From: an uncultured Pseudomonadales bacterium
GTDB taxonomy: Bacteria > Pseudomonadota > Gammaproteobacteria > Pseudomonadales > Azotimanducaceae
Reading direction: 5' to 3'
NCBI GenBank assembly: GCA_958296295.1
Contig: OY282460.1
Span: forward strand, 3,038,001 to 3,102,000
Length of the DNA: 64,000 bases
Each line of letters opens with the position of its first letter. Position 1 is the first letter of the stretch. Below are positions 1 to 9,678 of the stretch, one piece after another. The translations under genes were made by a program, and so were the position numbers. The notes under the pieces were generated by a model. The model ran no database searches and had not been told where the DNA came from. It saw only the letters and a list, made by a program, of their open reading frames with translations.

Positions 1-1206
1 GCCGCGAACGTGGCGCAAGCATCCGAGCCGGAACGGCCTCCGCCGGCGAACATAGCCGCGCCAACGGCCACGCCTTCGGCACCCGCCGAGCCCAGCCGGC
101 CACTGTTGCGGGCGCCGGTTCGCCGGGGCGACAGCCTGAGCACGATTTTCCAGCGCCACGGCTTGGCGGAGCGAGACTTGCAGCTTGTCGTCTCCAGCGG
201 GCCGCTCGGCAAACGCCTGCGCACCATCCACCCAGGCCACGAGTTCGAGTTCGAGCGGGACGAAAACGGCAACCTGGTTCACATGAAATACCGCTTGGGG
301 CAACTGGACACGGTGGAGTTCGACCGTGTGGGCGAAGTCTTCAAAGCCACCCAAGTGGCGCACCAGCCGGACTTGCTCACGAGATACAAGCATGGCGTCA
401 TCAAGCAATCGCTCTTCCTCGCCTGTCAGCGCCTCGGTTTGGACGACGCGTTCGCGCTGCGCTTGGCGGAGATCTTCCAGTGGGACATCGACTTCATCTT
501 GGACATACGCGCCGGGGACGAGTTCCATGTGTTGTTCCAAGAGCGTTTTCTGAACGACGAGCGGATCGGCTTTGGACACATCCTGGCCGTGGAGTTCGTG
601 AACCAGGGCGACGTGTACCAAGCCGTGCGCTACGAGGACGCCACCGGCCACGCCAGGTACTTCACGCCGGACGGCAGAAACATGCAAAAAGCGTTCCTGC
701 GCGCGCCGGTGACGTTCACGCGCATCAGTTCCAATTTCAACCTGCGGCGCGTCCACCCGCTGTGGAAAAGCTCCATGCCGCACCGCGGCATCGACTACGC
801 CGCACCCACGGGCACAACGGTGAAGGCCGCCGGCGACGGGCGCGTGGTAACCATGTCGAAGACGGCGGCCAACGGCCGCTACATCGTCCTCCAACACGGC
901 CAGCGCTACCAGACGAAGTACCTGCATCTTTCACGTTTCGCGCGCGATCTGCGTGTTGGCAAGACGGTGCGCCAAGCGCAAACCATCGGCTACGTCGGCG
1001 CCACCGGCTGGGCGACGGGGCCGCATCTGCATTACGAATTCCTAGTGGACGGCGTCCACAAAAACCCGCGCACCGTGGATTTGCCGGCCGCGGAGCCAAT
1101 CGCGGAAGCCGAGCGGCGCAACTTCCAACTCAAGACCGCACTGCCGCTGGCGGAACTCGAACGGAGCAAGTCCACCTCCGATCTGGCGGTGGAAGCCGCG
1201 CGCTAG
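1..1206 (+). CDS. M23 family metallopeptidase, MepM-like (5' partial)
   Basis: Predicted periplasmic peptidoglycan DD-endopeptidase that would cut stem-peptide crosslinks so the sacculus can grow. The frame is open to base 1, so the true start and any signal anchor lie upstream; the first in-window start-like codon is a GTG at 10. Counting from that GTG, an OapA/LysM-like region covers roughly residues 35-100 and the LytM/M23 domain roughly 250-345. Zinc-site residues are visible: H258 and D262 in HRGIDYAAP, H306 in YLHL, and the HxH pair H339/H341 in GPHLHYEF. It is followed 34 bases later by anmK, a pairing also seen in pseudomonads, which fits a role in wall turnover and recycling. Confidence 0.9.
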   Translation, partial: AANVAQASEPERPPPANIAAPTATPSAPAEPSRPLLRAPVRRGDSLSTIFQRHGLAERDLQLVVSSGPLGKRLRTIHPGHEFEFERDENGNLVHMKYRLGQLDTVEFDRVGEVFKATQVAHQPDLLTRYKHGVIKQSLFLACQRLGLDDAFALRLAEIFQWDIDFILDIRAGDEFHVLFQERFLNDERIGFGHILAVEFVNQGDVYQAVRYEDATGHARYFTPDGRNMQKAFLRAPVTFTRISSNFNLRRVHPLWKSSMPHRGIDYAAPTGTTVKAAGDGRVVTMSKTAANGRYIVLQHGQRYQTKYLHLSRFARDLRVGKTVRQAQTIGYVGATGWATGPHLHYEFLVDGVHKNPRTVDLPAAEPIAEAERRNFQLKTALPLAELERSKSTSDLAVEAAR

Positions 1207-1240
1207 TCCACGCGCATCCGCCGAGCGTCTGGCCGGCGGC

Positions 1241-2362
1241 GTGAAGTTCGTCGGCGTCATTTCCGGCACCAGCGTGGACGGCTTGGATGTCGCGCTGGTG
1301 GAGGTCCCGGCGCGAGGTCGGCCGACGCTGATCGCCGCCGCGACCACGCCGTTGCCGGCCGCTTTGGCGGCGGACTTGCGGGCGTTGGCGCAGCCCGGAG
1401 CGGACGACGGTGTGGACCGCGTTGGCGCCGCCGACGCGGTCTTGGGCGTGTTCATCGGCGAGACGGTGTGCAAGAACCTCGGGCAGTGGGGCGTTGCGCC
1501 GCGCGAGGTGCGAGCCATCGGTTCGCACGGCCAGACCATTCGCCACCGCCCGGCGGGTAGCCGCCCGGAGAGCTTCACCGTGCAGGTGGGCGATCCGAAC
1601 CGCATCGCGGAACTCACCGGCATCGACACGGTGGCGGACTTCCGCCGCCGCGACATGGCGGCCGGTGGCGAAGGCGCGCCGCTGGTGCCGCTATTCCACG
1701 AAACGCTGTTCCGCGCCACCGCCGCGCATCGCTTCGTCGTCAACATCGGCGGCATCGCCAACGTGACGGTGCTGCCGGCCGGCAGCGAAGAAGTGAGCGG
1801 CTTCGACACGGGGCCCGGCAACGCCCTCTTGGACGCTTGGATTCGCGAGTGCCAGGGCGAGGACTTCGACCGCGACGGCGCTTGGGGGGCTGGCGGCACC
1901 GTGGTGCCGGAACTGCTTGCGGCGCTGCAAAGCGACCCTTTCCTGGGACGCGCGCCGCCGAAGAGCACCGGCAAGGAGACCTACCACCTAGGCTATGTGC
2001 AAGCCGCCTGCGCCGGTCTGACCCCGCCGGCGCGGGACGTGCAAGCAACGCTGGCGGAGTTCACCGCGCGCTCGGTGGCGGATGCCATCGAACGCTGGGG
2101 ACCGGGCGGCGGCGATGTGCTGCTGTGCGGCGGCGGCCGGCGCAATGGCGACTTGGTGCGGCGCTTGATCGCCCGCCTGCCCGATTGCCGCGTGACAACC
2201 ACGGACGCGACGAGTTTCGACGGCGACGCCTTGGAAGCCGCGGCCTTCGCTTGGCTGGCGCACCGGGCGTTGGCGCGGCTGCCGGGCAACGCGCCGAAGG
2301 TGACGGGCGCGGACGGGGCGCGGGTGCTCGGGGCGATCTATCCTGGAGGCGACTTGCCTTGA
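1241..2362 (+). CDS. anmK: Anhydro-N-acetylmuramic acid kinase
   Basis: Cytoplasmic kinase of cell-wall recycling: it opens the 1,6-anhydro ring of anhMurNAc and phosphorylates it to MurNAc-6-phosphate using ATP. The 373-residue product is full length for the family. The N-terminus has the phosphate-binding motif GTSVDG (residues 9-14), and the interior has NIGGIANVT and GFDTGPGN, typical of the ASKHA-fold AnmK group. The start is a GTG; no other start gives the family N-terminus. It probably shares a transcript with the upstream M23 peptidase gene, linking murein cutting to sugar recovery. It runs towards erpA on the other strand. Confidence 0.95.
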   Translation: MKFVGVISGTSVDGLDVALVEVPARGRPTLIAAATTPLPAALAADLRALAQPGADDGVDRVGAADAVLGVFIGETVCKNLGQWGVAPREVRAIGSHGQTIRHRPAGSRPESFTVQVGDPNRIAELTGIDTVADFRRRDMAAGGEGAPLVPLFHETLFRATAAHRFVVNIGGIANVTVLPAGSEEVSGFDTGPGNALLDAWIRECQGEDFDRDGAWGAGGTVVPELLAALQSDPFLGRAPPKSTGKETYHLGYVQAACAGLTPPARDVQATLAEFTARSVADAIERWGPGGGDVLLCGGGRRNGDLVRRLIARLPDCRVTTTDATSFDGDALEAAAFAWLAHRALARLPGNAPKVTGADGARVLGAIYPGGDLP

Positions 2363-2428
2363 ACAGATCCACAACCCGCCGGCGGCACGACCGAACAGGC
2401 TTCGACGGAGATCTTCGGCGCTCGAACG

Positions 2429-2761
2429 CTAGATGGCGAACGAGTTGCCGCAGCCGCATGTGGAGGCGGCGTTGGGGTTGGCCACCACGAACTGCGCCCC
2501 GGCAAGATCCTCCTTGTAGTCTATCTGCGCGCCCACGAGATACTGGTAGCTCATCGCGTCCACCAGCGCGGTGACGCCATCGCGCTCGATCACCGAGTCG
2601 TCTTCCGCGGCGGCGTCATCGAAGGTGAAGCCGTAGGAAAAGCCGCTGCAGCCGCCGCCGGTGATGAACACGCGGAGCTTCAGGTTCGGGTCTCCTTCGT
2701 CGTCGATGAGCTCGCGCACCTTGTCCGCGGCGCGGGCGGAGAGCTGGATGTTGGCGTCCAT
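2429..2761 (-). CDS. erpA: Iron-sulfur cluster insertion protein ErpA
   Basis: A-type carrier (HesB/IscA family) that accepts Fe-S clusters from the Isc or Suf machinery and passes them to apo-targets, notably isoprenoid enzymes. The 110-residue product has the three conserved cysteines in the right pattern: one in [11 protein letters not shown] and two in the C-terminal CGCGNSF. The N-terminus begins with [13 protein letters not shown], as in family members. It sits convergent to anmK, as in pseudomonads. No strong ribosome binding site is visible before the ATG. The mature cluster users in this window include rubredoxin-type and ferredoxin proteins and DinG, but no direct link is implied. 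Confidence 0.95.
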   Translation of the reverse strand: MDANIQLSARAADKVRELIDDEGDPNLKLRVFITGGGCSGFSYGFTFDDAAAEDDSVIERDGVTALVDAMSYQYLVGAQIDYKEDLAGAQFVVANPNAASTCGCGNSFAI

Positions 2762-2841
2762 GCGGCGATGATAGCGCGAACGGGAGCAGTGCGTTCAACT
2801 CGCCTGCCCCGGGCGCCGCCGGTCGGTGGCCGCGGGCTGCC

Positions 2842-3099
2842 TTGCGCCCCAAGCACACACGCGACCGTAGCAAGGCGGCGGTCGACTCCCCCCATGTGAT
2901 GCGCGAAATCGAGTACGCGCTTGGCGCGAGGAGCTACAGCAACCGGCTGGTGCCAGTCGTGGTCGGCGACTCTGAACGGCTTTCCACCGGGAGTGTCCCG
3001 TGGATCGTTCGGGGAATGCGTTGGGTGTGCTTGGACGACCACGGACGCGGCGTTCCCGATGTGCGGCCGATCGCAGACGCCATCCGCAGCCACGCTTAA
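2842..3099 (+). pseudogene. Remnant of a TIR-domain protein (C-terminal half)
   Basis: An 85-codon open frame whose product reads like the second half of a bacterial TIR domain: SPHVMREIEYALGAR, then RLVPVVVGD, then VPWIVRGMRWVCLDD, and a final IADAIRSHA helix. The first half, with the beta-A strand and the catalytic glutamate region, is not found upstream in any frame. No start codon with a ribosome binding site fits. I read it as the surviving 3' end of a TIR gene, a family common in bacterial immune systems and NAD-consuming effectors. The match is from memory of the family pattern, not from a search. Confidence 0.55.
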
Positions 3100-3221
3100 C
3101 CAGGGAACACCCTCCAGCGGACCGGCGGATGGAGCGCTACGCGGCGTGCGGCCACCTTCGACGCTGCGGCCGGGCGAGCGCATGGTACGGTATGCTTCCC
3201 CAAACGCGTACGGAAACTGTC

Positions 3222-3692
3222 ATGCAGCCATATAGAGCCTTTCTCAGGCCGATCGTTGCGGCCGCGACGATCTTGGCCCCAGCAGCCGCGATGTGTGAAA
3301 CCTCTGTTGCGCAGGTTGCGCAGGATATTACGTACACCGTCATCAACAACACCACGACGCCGGCCCAGCAAGCCGCGACGCAGTATCAGGCAGGTCGCGC
3401 GGTGGCTGCCGGCGAGCTGTATGTCCGTTGCACCGAGCGCGAGCACGACTACGCCGTAGCCAAGGACACCACCAAAGACGTTCCGTGTAGTAAGTTCAGC
3501 GACGCGCACAACTTAGTCTACGGTGCCGCCATCGGGCCTACCCAAGACCACACCGGTACGGCCGCATGGGACTGCGACTTCGACGCCGGAGAGACGACGA
3601 TGGAGCTGACTTTCACCGGCAGTGGCACCGGCATCACCTACTCGTCATCCTGTAGTAGTAGCGCAACAGACGACGACACTACCGACGACTAG
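3222..3692 (+). CDS. Small exported protein of unknown function
   Basis: A 156-residue product beginning MQPYRAFLRPIVAAATILAP, which has the charged n-region, hydrophobic core and AxA-like end (about residue 22-24) of a Sec signal peptide. The mature part is rich in Thr, Asp, Ala and Ser, has four or five cysteines, and ends in a Ser/Asp/Thr-rich acidic tail. I do not recognise a domain. The in-frame region upstream of 3222 is arginine-rich and looks non-coding, so the internal ATG was chosen; there is no clear Shine-Dalgarno. It lies alone between decayed sequence on both sides. It may be a lineage-specific periplasmic or surface protein. Confidence 0.5.
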   Translation: MQPYRAFLRPIVAAATILAPAAAMCETSVAQVAQDITYTVINNTTTPAQQAATQYQAGRAVAAGELYVRCTEREHDYAVAKDTTKDVPCSKFSDAHNLVYGAAIGPTQDHTGTAAWDCDFDAGETTMELTFTGSGTGITYSSSCSSSATDDDTTDD

Positions 3693-4815
3693 AAGCGTGC
3701 CTCGGCAGTTTCTACTCCGCCCCCAAAGCCGTGATGGGTTCGAGCGGCGCAGCGAAGAGCTGCTGCGGGAGGCCGGCATCTCGACATAGGCGGCCAAGAA
3801 GGCCAAGGATTCCTCAACTGCCTGATTCGGTCGTCGCCTCGTTGGCGCTGGTCGATTCGCTTCCTGGCGTGATGCCGTGCTGTTCGAGTGCCGCGATCGA
3901 CGGGGTTGTCTGCGTGCGGATTTGATGGCGTAGGAGCGCAAGACGCGCGCAGCGCACGCCGGAAGCTCGCCGGCTGACGGTGCGCGGCGCCAGCGCCGAG
4001 CGCCGCGATGCGGGTGCTTCGACGGCGCAATGCTGCGGACAGGGCTCCTGCGCGACTGCGGCGTCGGAGCCGTTCCGCACGGCTTCCGATCCTCCTTCCG
4101 CGATGGGCGTCGGAATGCACGGACGCGCCGCGCGCCGTGATGGAAGCGGCGCGAGTTGATGGACGCATGGGCCGCCTCCCTCTCGTGAGCCCCTCGCTGC
4201 CCCCGCGATCACGCGGTTCAGCGGCGCGGCTTAGTGCGTATCCGCGGACTGGCGCGGACGCCTGCGGAACCATGCGAACCAACGATTGGCGGACATTCGC
4301 CCAGTGGAAATCCCGCATCCGGCGCGTCCGGCCACAAGGCGCTGGCGCTGCATATCGAGAGGTATAACCATGAACGCCTTCAGGTAATAGTCCACGGTGC
4401 GCGTTCTTAAGCAGCGTTCGCCAGCGCCACCACCGCCGGCAACGTCATGGCGTCGATACCTTGCCCAAGGGAAGTTCTGCCCACCGGCATATCGACGAAC
4501 TTGCGCGTCGGCCGCAAGTCATCGCAAGCGTTGTGAAAGCCCTTGGCGACCCTTCCGGCGCCATCGGCACAACCCGCCGCCACTGGCCGCCTCACGGCTC
4601 GCGCACGAAAACGTCGCACACCCCACCGGTCGTTCTTGTTCGACAGCGAACGGGCGGGCGTGCTTAGATCCCGATTGCCCGCCTTGGGCACCCACCGTCG
4701 GCGCAATGGAAACAGCCACCGCGACCATGCCATCGTTTCCAAATCCCCGAAGACTCTCGGCGCAGCGCGATTGCGTTCGCTGTGGTGCGCTCGAACCGGC
4801 TTCGGGGCTCGCGCT
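3693..4815 (+). other. Gene-poor stretch of about 1.1 kb
   Basis: No frame on either strand gives a recognisable protein here; all open frames are arginine- and serine-rich in the way expected from non-coding GC-rich DNA. Two short pieces could be scars of lost genes: a plus-strand peptide around 4337-4372 reading HIERYNHERLQ, faintly like the C-terminal YN-x-R part of an rve-type transposase, and a minus-strand peptide ending at about 4407 with PTRKFVDMPVGRTSLGQ that I could not place. Together with the TIR remnant just upstream this looks like a decayed insertion zone. Confidence 0.5.
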
Positions 4816-5826
4816 GTGACCACGCGACAACCGAACCGCGGCATCTTCGGCGTCGGCAACGCCTTGATGGATTTCGAGTATTTGGTGGACGATGGTTTCC
4901 TGCGCGACGAGAAGATCGCCAAGGGGCACATGACGCTGGTGGACGAGGCCGGCATGGCGGCGCTGGAGGCGAGACTCGCCGCTTCCCAATTCGCCAACCG
5001 CCTGTCCATGTCTGGCGGCTCTGCCGCCAACGCCGTGTTCGCCGCACGCGGTTTCGGCGCGAGCGGCTTCTACGCCTACCGCGTGGGCGAGGACGACGCC
5101 GGCAAGCGCTTCCTCGCGGACTTGGCGGGCGCCGGCATAGGCACCTCGGGTCGGCGCGGTGGCGGGGCTACCGGCCGTTGTCTCACGCTGGTCACGGCCG
5201 ATGCGGAGCGCACGCTGATCACCTGCTTGGGCGTTTCCGCGCAGCTTGCGCCCCAGGACGTGGACGAGGCGGCGGTAGATGCCGCCGCGTATGTCTATGT
5301 GGAGGGCTATCTGGCCTCCGCCGCCGACGCGTGCGATGCGGCGGTGTTGGCGCGGGAGGTCGGTGCCGGGGCCGGCGCCCGCACAAGCCTGTCGTTGTCC
5401 GATCCGTCGATGGTGCTGGCCTTCCGCGACGGCTTGGAGAAGATGCTCGGCAACGGCGTGCATCAGCTCTTTTGCAACGAGGAGGAGGCCCTCGCGTGGA
5501 CCGGAACGGATCGACTGGACATCGCCATTCGGGAACTCACCGACATCGCGCGGTTCGTCAACGTGACGGTGGGCGCGCGCGGCAGCTTGACGGCTTCCAA
5601 GAACGCGAGCCGCATGGTGCCCGGCTACCCCAGCCAAGCGGTGGACACCACCGGCGCCGGCGACATCTACGCCGGCGCCTGCCTGCACGCGCTAACCGAA
5701 GGCGCGGAGCCCCCGGAGGCGGCGCGTTTCGCCAACTTCGCCGCCGCCGAGCTGGTGGCCCAGCACGGCGCCCGGCTTCGCGGCGTTGCGGATTACGCCG
5801 CGCTGCGACGCCGGTTCAGGCCATGA
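4816..5826 (+). CDS. PfkB/ribokinase-family carbohydrate (adenosine-like) kinase
   Basis: A 336-residue PfkB-family kinase that should transfer phosphate from ATP to a sugar or nucleoside. The N-terminal motif GIFGVGNALMDFEY and the segment SGGSAANAVFAARGFGA (substrate-binding di-glycine) resemble the adenosine kinase-like subgroup of proteobacteria. The C-terminal signature DTTGAGDIYAGA begins at about residue 277, with D283 as the expected catalytic base. A GTG at 4816 was chosen because residues before it in the longer open frame are non-coding in character and GIFGVGN is the normal family start. It is a single gene between the gene-poor stretch and acs. The substrate cannot be told from sequence alone. 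Confidence 0.88.
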   Translation: MTTRQPNRGIFGVGNALMDFEYLVDDGFLRDEKIAKGHMTLVDEAGMAALEARLAASQFANRLSMSGGSAANAVFAARGFGASGFYAYRVGEDDAGKRFLADLAGAGIGTSGRRGGGATGRCLTLVTADAERTLITCLGVSAQLAPQDVDEAAVDAAAYVYVEGYLASAADACDAAVLAREVGAGAGARTSLSLSDPSMVLAFRDGLEKMLGNGVHQLFCNEEEALAWTGTDRLDIAIRELTDIARFVNVTVGARGSLTASKNASRMVPGYPSQAVDTTGAGDIYAGACLHALTEGAEPPEAARFANFAAAELVAQHGARLRGVADYAALRRRFRP

Positions 5827-5952
5827 GCGGAATGGCCGCGACGTCGGGTTGACGGTCCAGTCCTTAGGCTGGCACCACCGGAATCTCGCCCCGCCCAAGT
5901 TCCATGTACCATTGCCGCGGTTGCCTTGAAGACGCGATCGGAGGGACGAACA

Positions 5953-7890
5953 ATGGCGACGATCCACCCCCCGCCGGAGAGTTTGCGCGGCAAGAGCCAC
6001 ATTGACGAGGCGCGTTATCGGGCGCTCTACCGCCAGTCCGTGGAGGACCCCGCGGCGTTCTGGGAGAGCCAAGCGCGGCGTTTCCTCCACTGGCGTGGCG
6101 AGTGGAACGAAGTGGTGTGGCACGACTTCCCCCAAGGGCGCGTGCGCTGGTTCAGCGGCGGCACCCTGAACGCCTCGGAAAACTGCATAGACCGGCACTT
6201 GCCGCGCCGTGCGGCGCAAACGGCGATCCTCTGGGAAGGCGACGATCCCGCCGACCACCAAGCCATCTCCTACCAAGAACTCGCCGACGCCGTGGGCCGC
6301 CTGGCCAACGCGCTGGCGAGCCGCGGCGTGAAACGCGGCGACCGCGTGTGCATCTACATGCCAATGCTCCCCCAGGCCGCCTACGCGATGCTCGCCTGCG
6401 CCCGCATCGGCGCCGTCCACTCCGTGGTGTTCGGCGGGTTCTCGCCGCAATCGCTGCGCGACCGCATTCTGGATTCGGATTGCCAGACGCTCATCACCGC
6501 GGACGAAGGCGTGCGCGGCGGGCGCCCGGTGCCGCTCAAGAAGAACGCCGAGGCGGCGCTGGCCGGCTGCCCCAACGTCCACACCGTGTTGACCGTGCGC
6601 CGCACCGGCGCCGACGTGCCGTGGCGGGAAGGCCGCGACGTGTGGTACCACGAGCTGGTCGACAGTCAGCCCACCGCGTTCGCGCCGGCGGTGATGGACG
6701 CCGAGGATCCGCTGTTCATCCTCTACACCTCCGGCTCCACCGGCAAGCCCAAAGGCGTGCAACACAGTACCGGCGGCTATCTGCTGCAAGCCGCGATGAC
6801 GCACAAGTACGTTTTCGACTACCACGACGGCGACATCTACTGGTGTACCGCCGACGTGGGTTGGATCACCGGCCACTCGTACATCGTGTACGGCCCGCTG
6901 GCCAACGGCGCCACCACGTTGATGTTCGAGGGCGTGCCGACCTACCCGGACGCGTCGCGGTGCTGGCGCGTGGTGGACAAGCACGACGTAAACATCTTCT
7001 ACACCGCCCCGACGGCCATTCGGCAACTGATGGCGCAGGGCGACGCGCATGTCGCGGCCACTTCGCGCCAGAGTTTGCGGCTGCTCGGCACGGTGGGCGA
7101 GCCGATCAACCCCGAAGCGTGGCAGTGGTACCACGGCGTGGTGGGCGAGCAGCGCTGCCCGGTGGTGGACACCTGGTGGCAAACCGAGACCGGCGGCATC
7201 ATGATCACCCCGCTGCCCGGCGCGACGGCCCTCAAACCGGGTTCCGCGACGTTGCCGTTCTTCGGTGTGCAGCCGGCGCTGGTGGACGCCGACGGCAAGG
7301 TGCTAGACGAACCCGAAGCCACCGGCAACCTTGTGATCAAGGCGCCTTGGCCCGGCCAGATCCGCACCGTGTACGGCGACCACCAGCGCGTGGTGGACAC
7401 CTACTATTCGCAATACCGGGGCTTCTACTTCACCGGCGACGGCGCCCGCCGCGACGCCGACGGCTACTACTGGATCACCGGCCGCGTGGACGACGTGATG
7501 AACGTTTCAGGCCACCGCCTGGGCACCGCCGAAGTGGAAAGCGCCCTGGTGCTGCACGAGGCCGTCGCCGAAGCCGCCGTGGTGGGCTTCCCCCATGCCA
7601 TCAAGGGCGAGGGCATTTACGCCTTCGTCACGCCGATGGCGGGGACGAACGCCGAGCCCGCCGCCCTCGTCGCCGAACTAACCGAGCAGGTGCGCACCGA
7701 AATCGGCCCCATCGCCAAGCCGGACGTGATCCAGCTCGCGCCCGGCCTGCCGAAGACGCGCTCCGGCAAGATCATGCGCCGCATCCTGCGCAAGATCGCC
7801 GCTGGCGAAGTGGAGGATCTAGGCGACACCTCCACCTTGGCGGAGCCCGCGGTGGTGGCGGAACTGGTGGCGAATCGGCCCAATTCCTGA
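5953..7890 (+). CDS. acs: Acetyl-coenzyme A synthetase
   Basis: Activates acetate to acetyl-CoA through an acetyl-adenylate, feeding acetate into central metabolism. At 645 residues it is the usual Acs length. The adenylate-forming core motif [11 protein letters not shown] is at about 258-268, the WWQTETGG motif follows, and the C-terminal A10 motif [16 protein letters not shown] carries the invariant lysine at about 606, the residue that is acetylated to switch Acs off in other bacteria. The ATG at 5953 is preceded by GGAGGG at good spacing, which rules out the earlier in-frame ATG at 5926. The enoyl-CoA isomerase downstream may share acyl-CoA metabolism but is not in the same operon. Confidence 0.97.
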   Translation: MATIHPPPESLRGKSHIDEARYRALYRQSVEDPAAFWESQARRFLHWRGEWNEVVWHDFPQGRVRWFSGGTLNASENCIDRHLPRRAAQTAILWEGDDPADHQAISYQELADAVGRLANALASRGVKRGDRVCIYMPMLPQAAYAMLACARIGAVHSVVFGGFSPQSLRDRILDSDCQTLITADEGVRGGRPVPLKKNAEAALAGCPNVHTVLTVRRTGADVPWREGRDVWYHELVDSQPTAFAPAVMDAEDPLFILYTSGSTGKPKGVQHSTGGYLLQAAMTHKYVFDYHDGDIYWCTADVGWITGHSYIVYGPLANGATTLMFEGVPTYPDASRCWRVVDKHDVNIFYTAPTAIRQLMAQGDAHVAATSRQSLRLLGTVGEPINPEAWQWYHGVVGEQRCPVVDTWWQTETGGIMITPLPGATALKPGSATLPFFGVQPALVDADGKVLDEPEATGNLVIKAPWPGQIRTVYGDHQRVVDTYYSQYRGFYFTGDGARRDADGYYWITGRVDDVMNVSGHRLGTAEVESALVLHEAVAEAAVVGFPHAIKGEGIYAFVTPMAGTNAEPAALVAELTEQVRTEIGPIAKPDVIQLAPGLPKTRSGKIMRRILRKIAAGEVEDLGDTSTLAEPAVVAELVANRPNS

Positions 7891-7942
7891 CCTGTCTTGA
7901 GGCTCGCGCCGGGCCAAGGCGACAAGGCCGTCTACGGTCGCG

Positions 7943-8332
7943 TCATTCGGCCCGCCGCAAGTCGAAATCCGCCGGCAACGGCACGAACACCATGCGCACC
8001 GGGCCTTCGATCACGCGGCTGGTGTGCCCTTTGCCGTCGACGTCCGCCGGATGAAACATCTCGCCCGGCCCCCAACGCCGCTTCTGTCCATCTGTGGTGC
8101 CGACCTCCCAGACGCCCTGCATCATCACGCAGAGCTGGCGGCGCGGCGCGTTGTGCCAGCTTTGGAAAGCGCCGGCCGGCGCTTCGAAAACGCGCACCGC
8201 CGGCGAGGCGAAGGCGTCGCTGGAACGCAAGGCGTTTCCCCACGCGTCGGGCGCACCGGCGTCCACGGAGATTTCCACTTCGTCGAACGCCGACCCGCCA
8301 TCGGCGGTGGTGAAGAAACGGGTGACGCGCAT
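7943..8332 (-). CDS. Cupin-domain protein
   Basis: A 129-residue single-domain cupin. The segment FEAPAGAFQSWHNAPRRQLC and the later GPGEMFHPADVDGKGHTSRV match the two halves of a cupin barrel, with histidines that could bind a metal. The start at 8332 is supported by AAGAGG about six bases upstream. No enzyme class can be named; small cupins of this kind often appear as uncharacterised stress- or sugar-related proteins. It is convergent with acs and divergent from the enoyl-CoA isomerase gene. Confidence 0.7.
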   Translation of the reverse strand: MRVTRFFTTADGGSAFDEVEISVDAGAPDAWGNALRSSDAFASPAVRVFEAPAGAFQSWHNAPRRQLCVMMQGVWEVGTTDGQKRRWGPGEMFHPADVDGKGHTSRVIEGPVRMVFVPLPADFDLRRAE

Positions 8333-8467
8333 AGGTGGCCTCTTGGCGAAGCCGTCCAGTCTAGCCCACGCCGCCATCCGTGTTCGCCGCCGCCCGCCAA
8401 CGGCTGGAGATTTGCGGTCGGTGGAATTGCGCGTTACGTTGCGGCTCACGCCATTGGGAGAGCGACG

Positions 8468-9283
8468 ATGAACGACAGCCTTTTGCTTGAGAAGACCGGG
8501 CATGTGGCGGTGCTCACACTGAACCGTCCGCGCAAGTTGAATGCCCTCGACGGCGGGCTGCAAGGCGCGATTCGGGAAGCGTTGGCCAAAGCCAGGGCGG
8601 ACGACGACGTTCGGGCCGTTGTCCTCACCGGCGCCGGCCGCGGCTTTTGCTCCGGTGCCGATCTCACCGCCCGCCCCGCGGCATCGAGCGAAGGCGAAGC
8701 CGCGCCGCCGGCCGCGCCAACGCAAACCGACCACCTAGACGACATCGGCTGGGTGGGCCGCCAAGCGCTGGCCGTCCATCGCCTCGACAAGCCCGTAATC
8801 GCCGCCGTGAACGGCGTGGCCGCCGGCGCCGGCATGAGCCTCGCCCTGGCGTGCGACGTCCGCGTCGGTTCCACCAACGCCCGCTTCAAAACGGTATTCA
8901 TCGAACGCAACCTTTCGCCGGACTCGGGCATGAGCTTCTTCCTGCCGCGCATCGTCGGCTACTCGCGCGCCGCCGACCTCATCTACACGAGCCGCGCCGT
9001 GGACGCCGAGGAGGCGCACCGCATCGGGCTGCTGGACCGGCTGGTGGCCGCCGATGAACTCATGCCCGCCGCCGTCGCGTTGGCGGAGCAAATGGCGCAA
9101 TGGCCGCCGCTGGCCCTGCGCACATCCAAGCGCGTGCTCCAGCACAACATGGAATGCGACCTGGAAGCGGCTCTACGCTTCGAGTATTCCAGCCTAGCCG
9201 TAGGCAACCGGGCGGTGAACGACCGGCGCGAATCCTTGGCCGCGTTCCTGGAGAAACGCAAGCCGGTGTACACAGGCACCTGA
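8468..9283 (+). CDS. Enoyl-CoA hydratase/isomerase family protein (PaaG-like)
   Basis: Crotonase-fold enzyme of 271 residues acting on CoA thioesters. The oxyanion-hole segments are present: FCSGADLT near residue 60 and GVAAGAGMSLALACDVR near 118. The active-site region reads LSPDSGMSFFLPRIVGYSRA. An aspartate stands where true enoyl-CoA hydratases have the second glutamate. This is the pattern of isomerases such as PaaG and of related members, so isomerisation is more likely than hydration. The start is the ATG at 8468 with a GGGAG ribosome site; the longer open frame upstream overlaps the divergent cupin gene. Substrate is unknown; no other phenylacetate or beta-oxidation genes are next to it. 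Confidence 0.85.
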   Translation: MNDSLLLEKTGHVAVLTLNRPRKLNALDGGLQGAIREALAKARADDDVRAVVLTGAGRGFCSGADLTARPAASSEGEAAPPAAPTQTDHLDDIGWVGRQALAVHRLDKPVIAAVNGVAAGAGMSLALACDVRVGSTNARFKTVFIERNLSPDSGMSFFLPRIVGYSRAADLIYTSRAVDAEEAHRIGLLDRLVAADELMPAAVALAEQMAQWPPLALRTSKRVLQHNMECDLEAALRFEYSSLAVGNRAVNDRRESLAAFLEKRKPVYTGT

Positions 9284-9330
9284 CCGGGCGAGCAGCGCGG
9301 CCCTTGGGTGAGGTTCTCGTCTTGCGCGAG

Positions 9331-9678
9331 TCAAGCAACCGTGGCCCTACTCACCTCCACGAGCGGCTCACCCGCCACCAGCAGATCGAGCGCCTCGCCA
9401 AACACGCTGCCTAGAATCCTCCGTAGCTCTTCGTCTGACGTGTTGCCGCTTGTCACCCAGAGAATCTGTGGTGGCGGGCCTTGGCGCACGACCAGCTCGA
9501 CGAAATCGGCATCCTTGGTCATTACCACGGCCTCGGCACCCCGCGCAGCCTCGAATATCTGCCGATCGGTGGCTTCAAGCAGCCCCAAGTCTCGAACCGG
9601 GACCGCCCGAACGGGGAATTGCGACGATAGCCAACGAGCGATTCTTGGCGAAAGGTGGGCGTCGACCCAGACGATCAT
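9331..9678 (-). CDS. DUF5615 PIN-like toxin component
   Basis: A 115-residue protein of the DUF5615 group (PIN-like nuclease fold). It starts MIVWVDAHLSPRIARWLSS, where the aspartate after VWV and the later MTKDADFVELV motif carry the acidic residues expected of a PIN active site. The family is the presumed toxin of DUF433/DUF5615 modules and would cut RNA when free of its partner. The ATG overlaps the stop of the DUF433 gene by four bases (ATGA), so the two are translationally coupled. Toxicity is inferred from the family, not seen. Confidence 0.8.
   Translation of the reverse strand: MIVWVDAHLSPRIARWLSSQFPVRAVPVRDLGLLEATDRQIFEAARGAEAVVMTKDADFVELVVRQGPPPQILWVTSGNTSDEELRRILGSVFGEALDLLVAGEPLVEVSRATVA

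Noticed and set aside
4337..4393. Possible IS transposase end (HIERYNHERLQ)
   Set aside because: Too short and without a DDE block or terminal repeats; kept only as a hint in the gene-poor entry.
4407..4550. Minus-strand peptide PTRKFVDMPVGRTSLGQ near the PfkB gene
   Set aside because: Looks protein-like but I could not match it to a family; no start or upstream domain.
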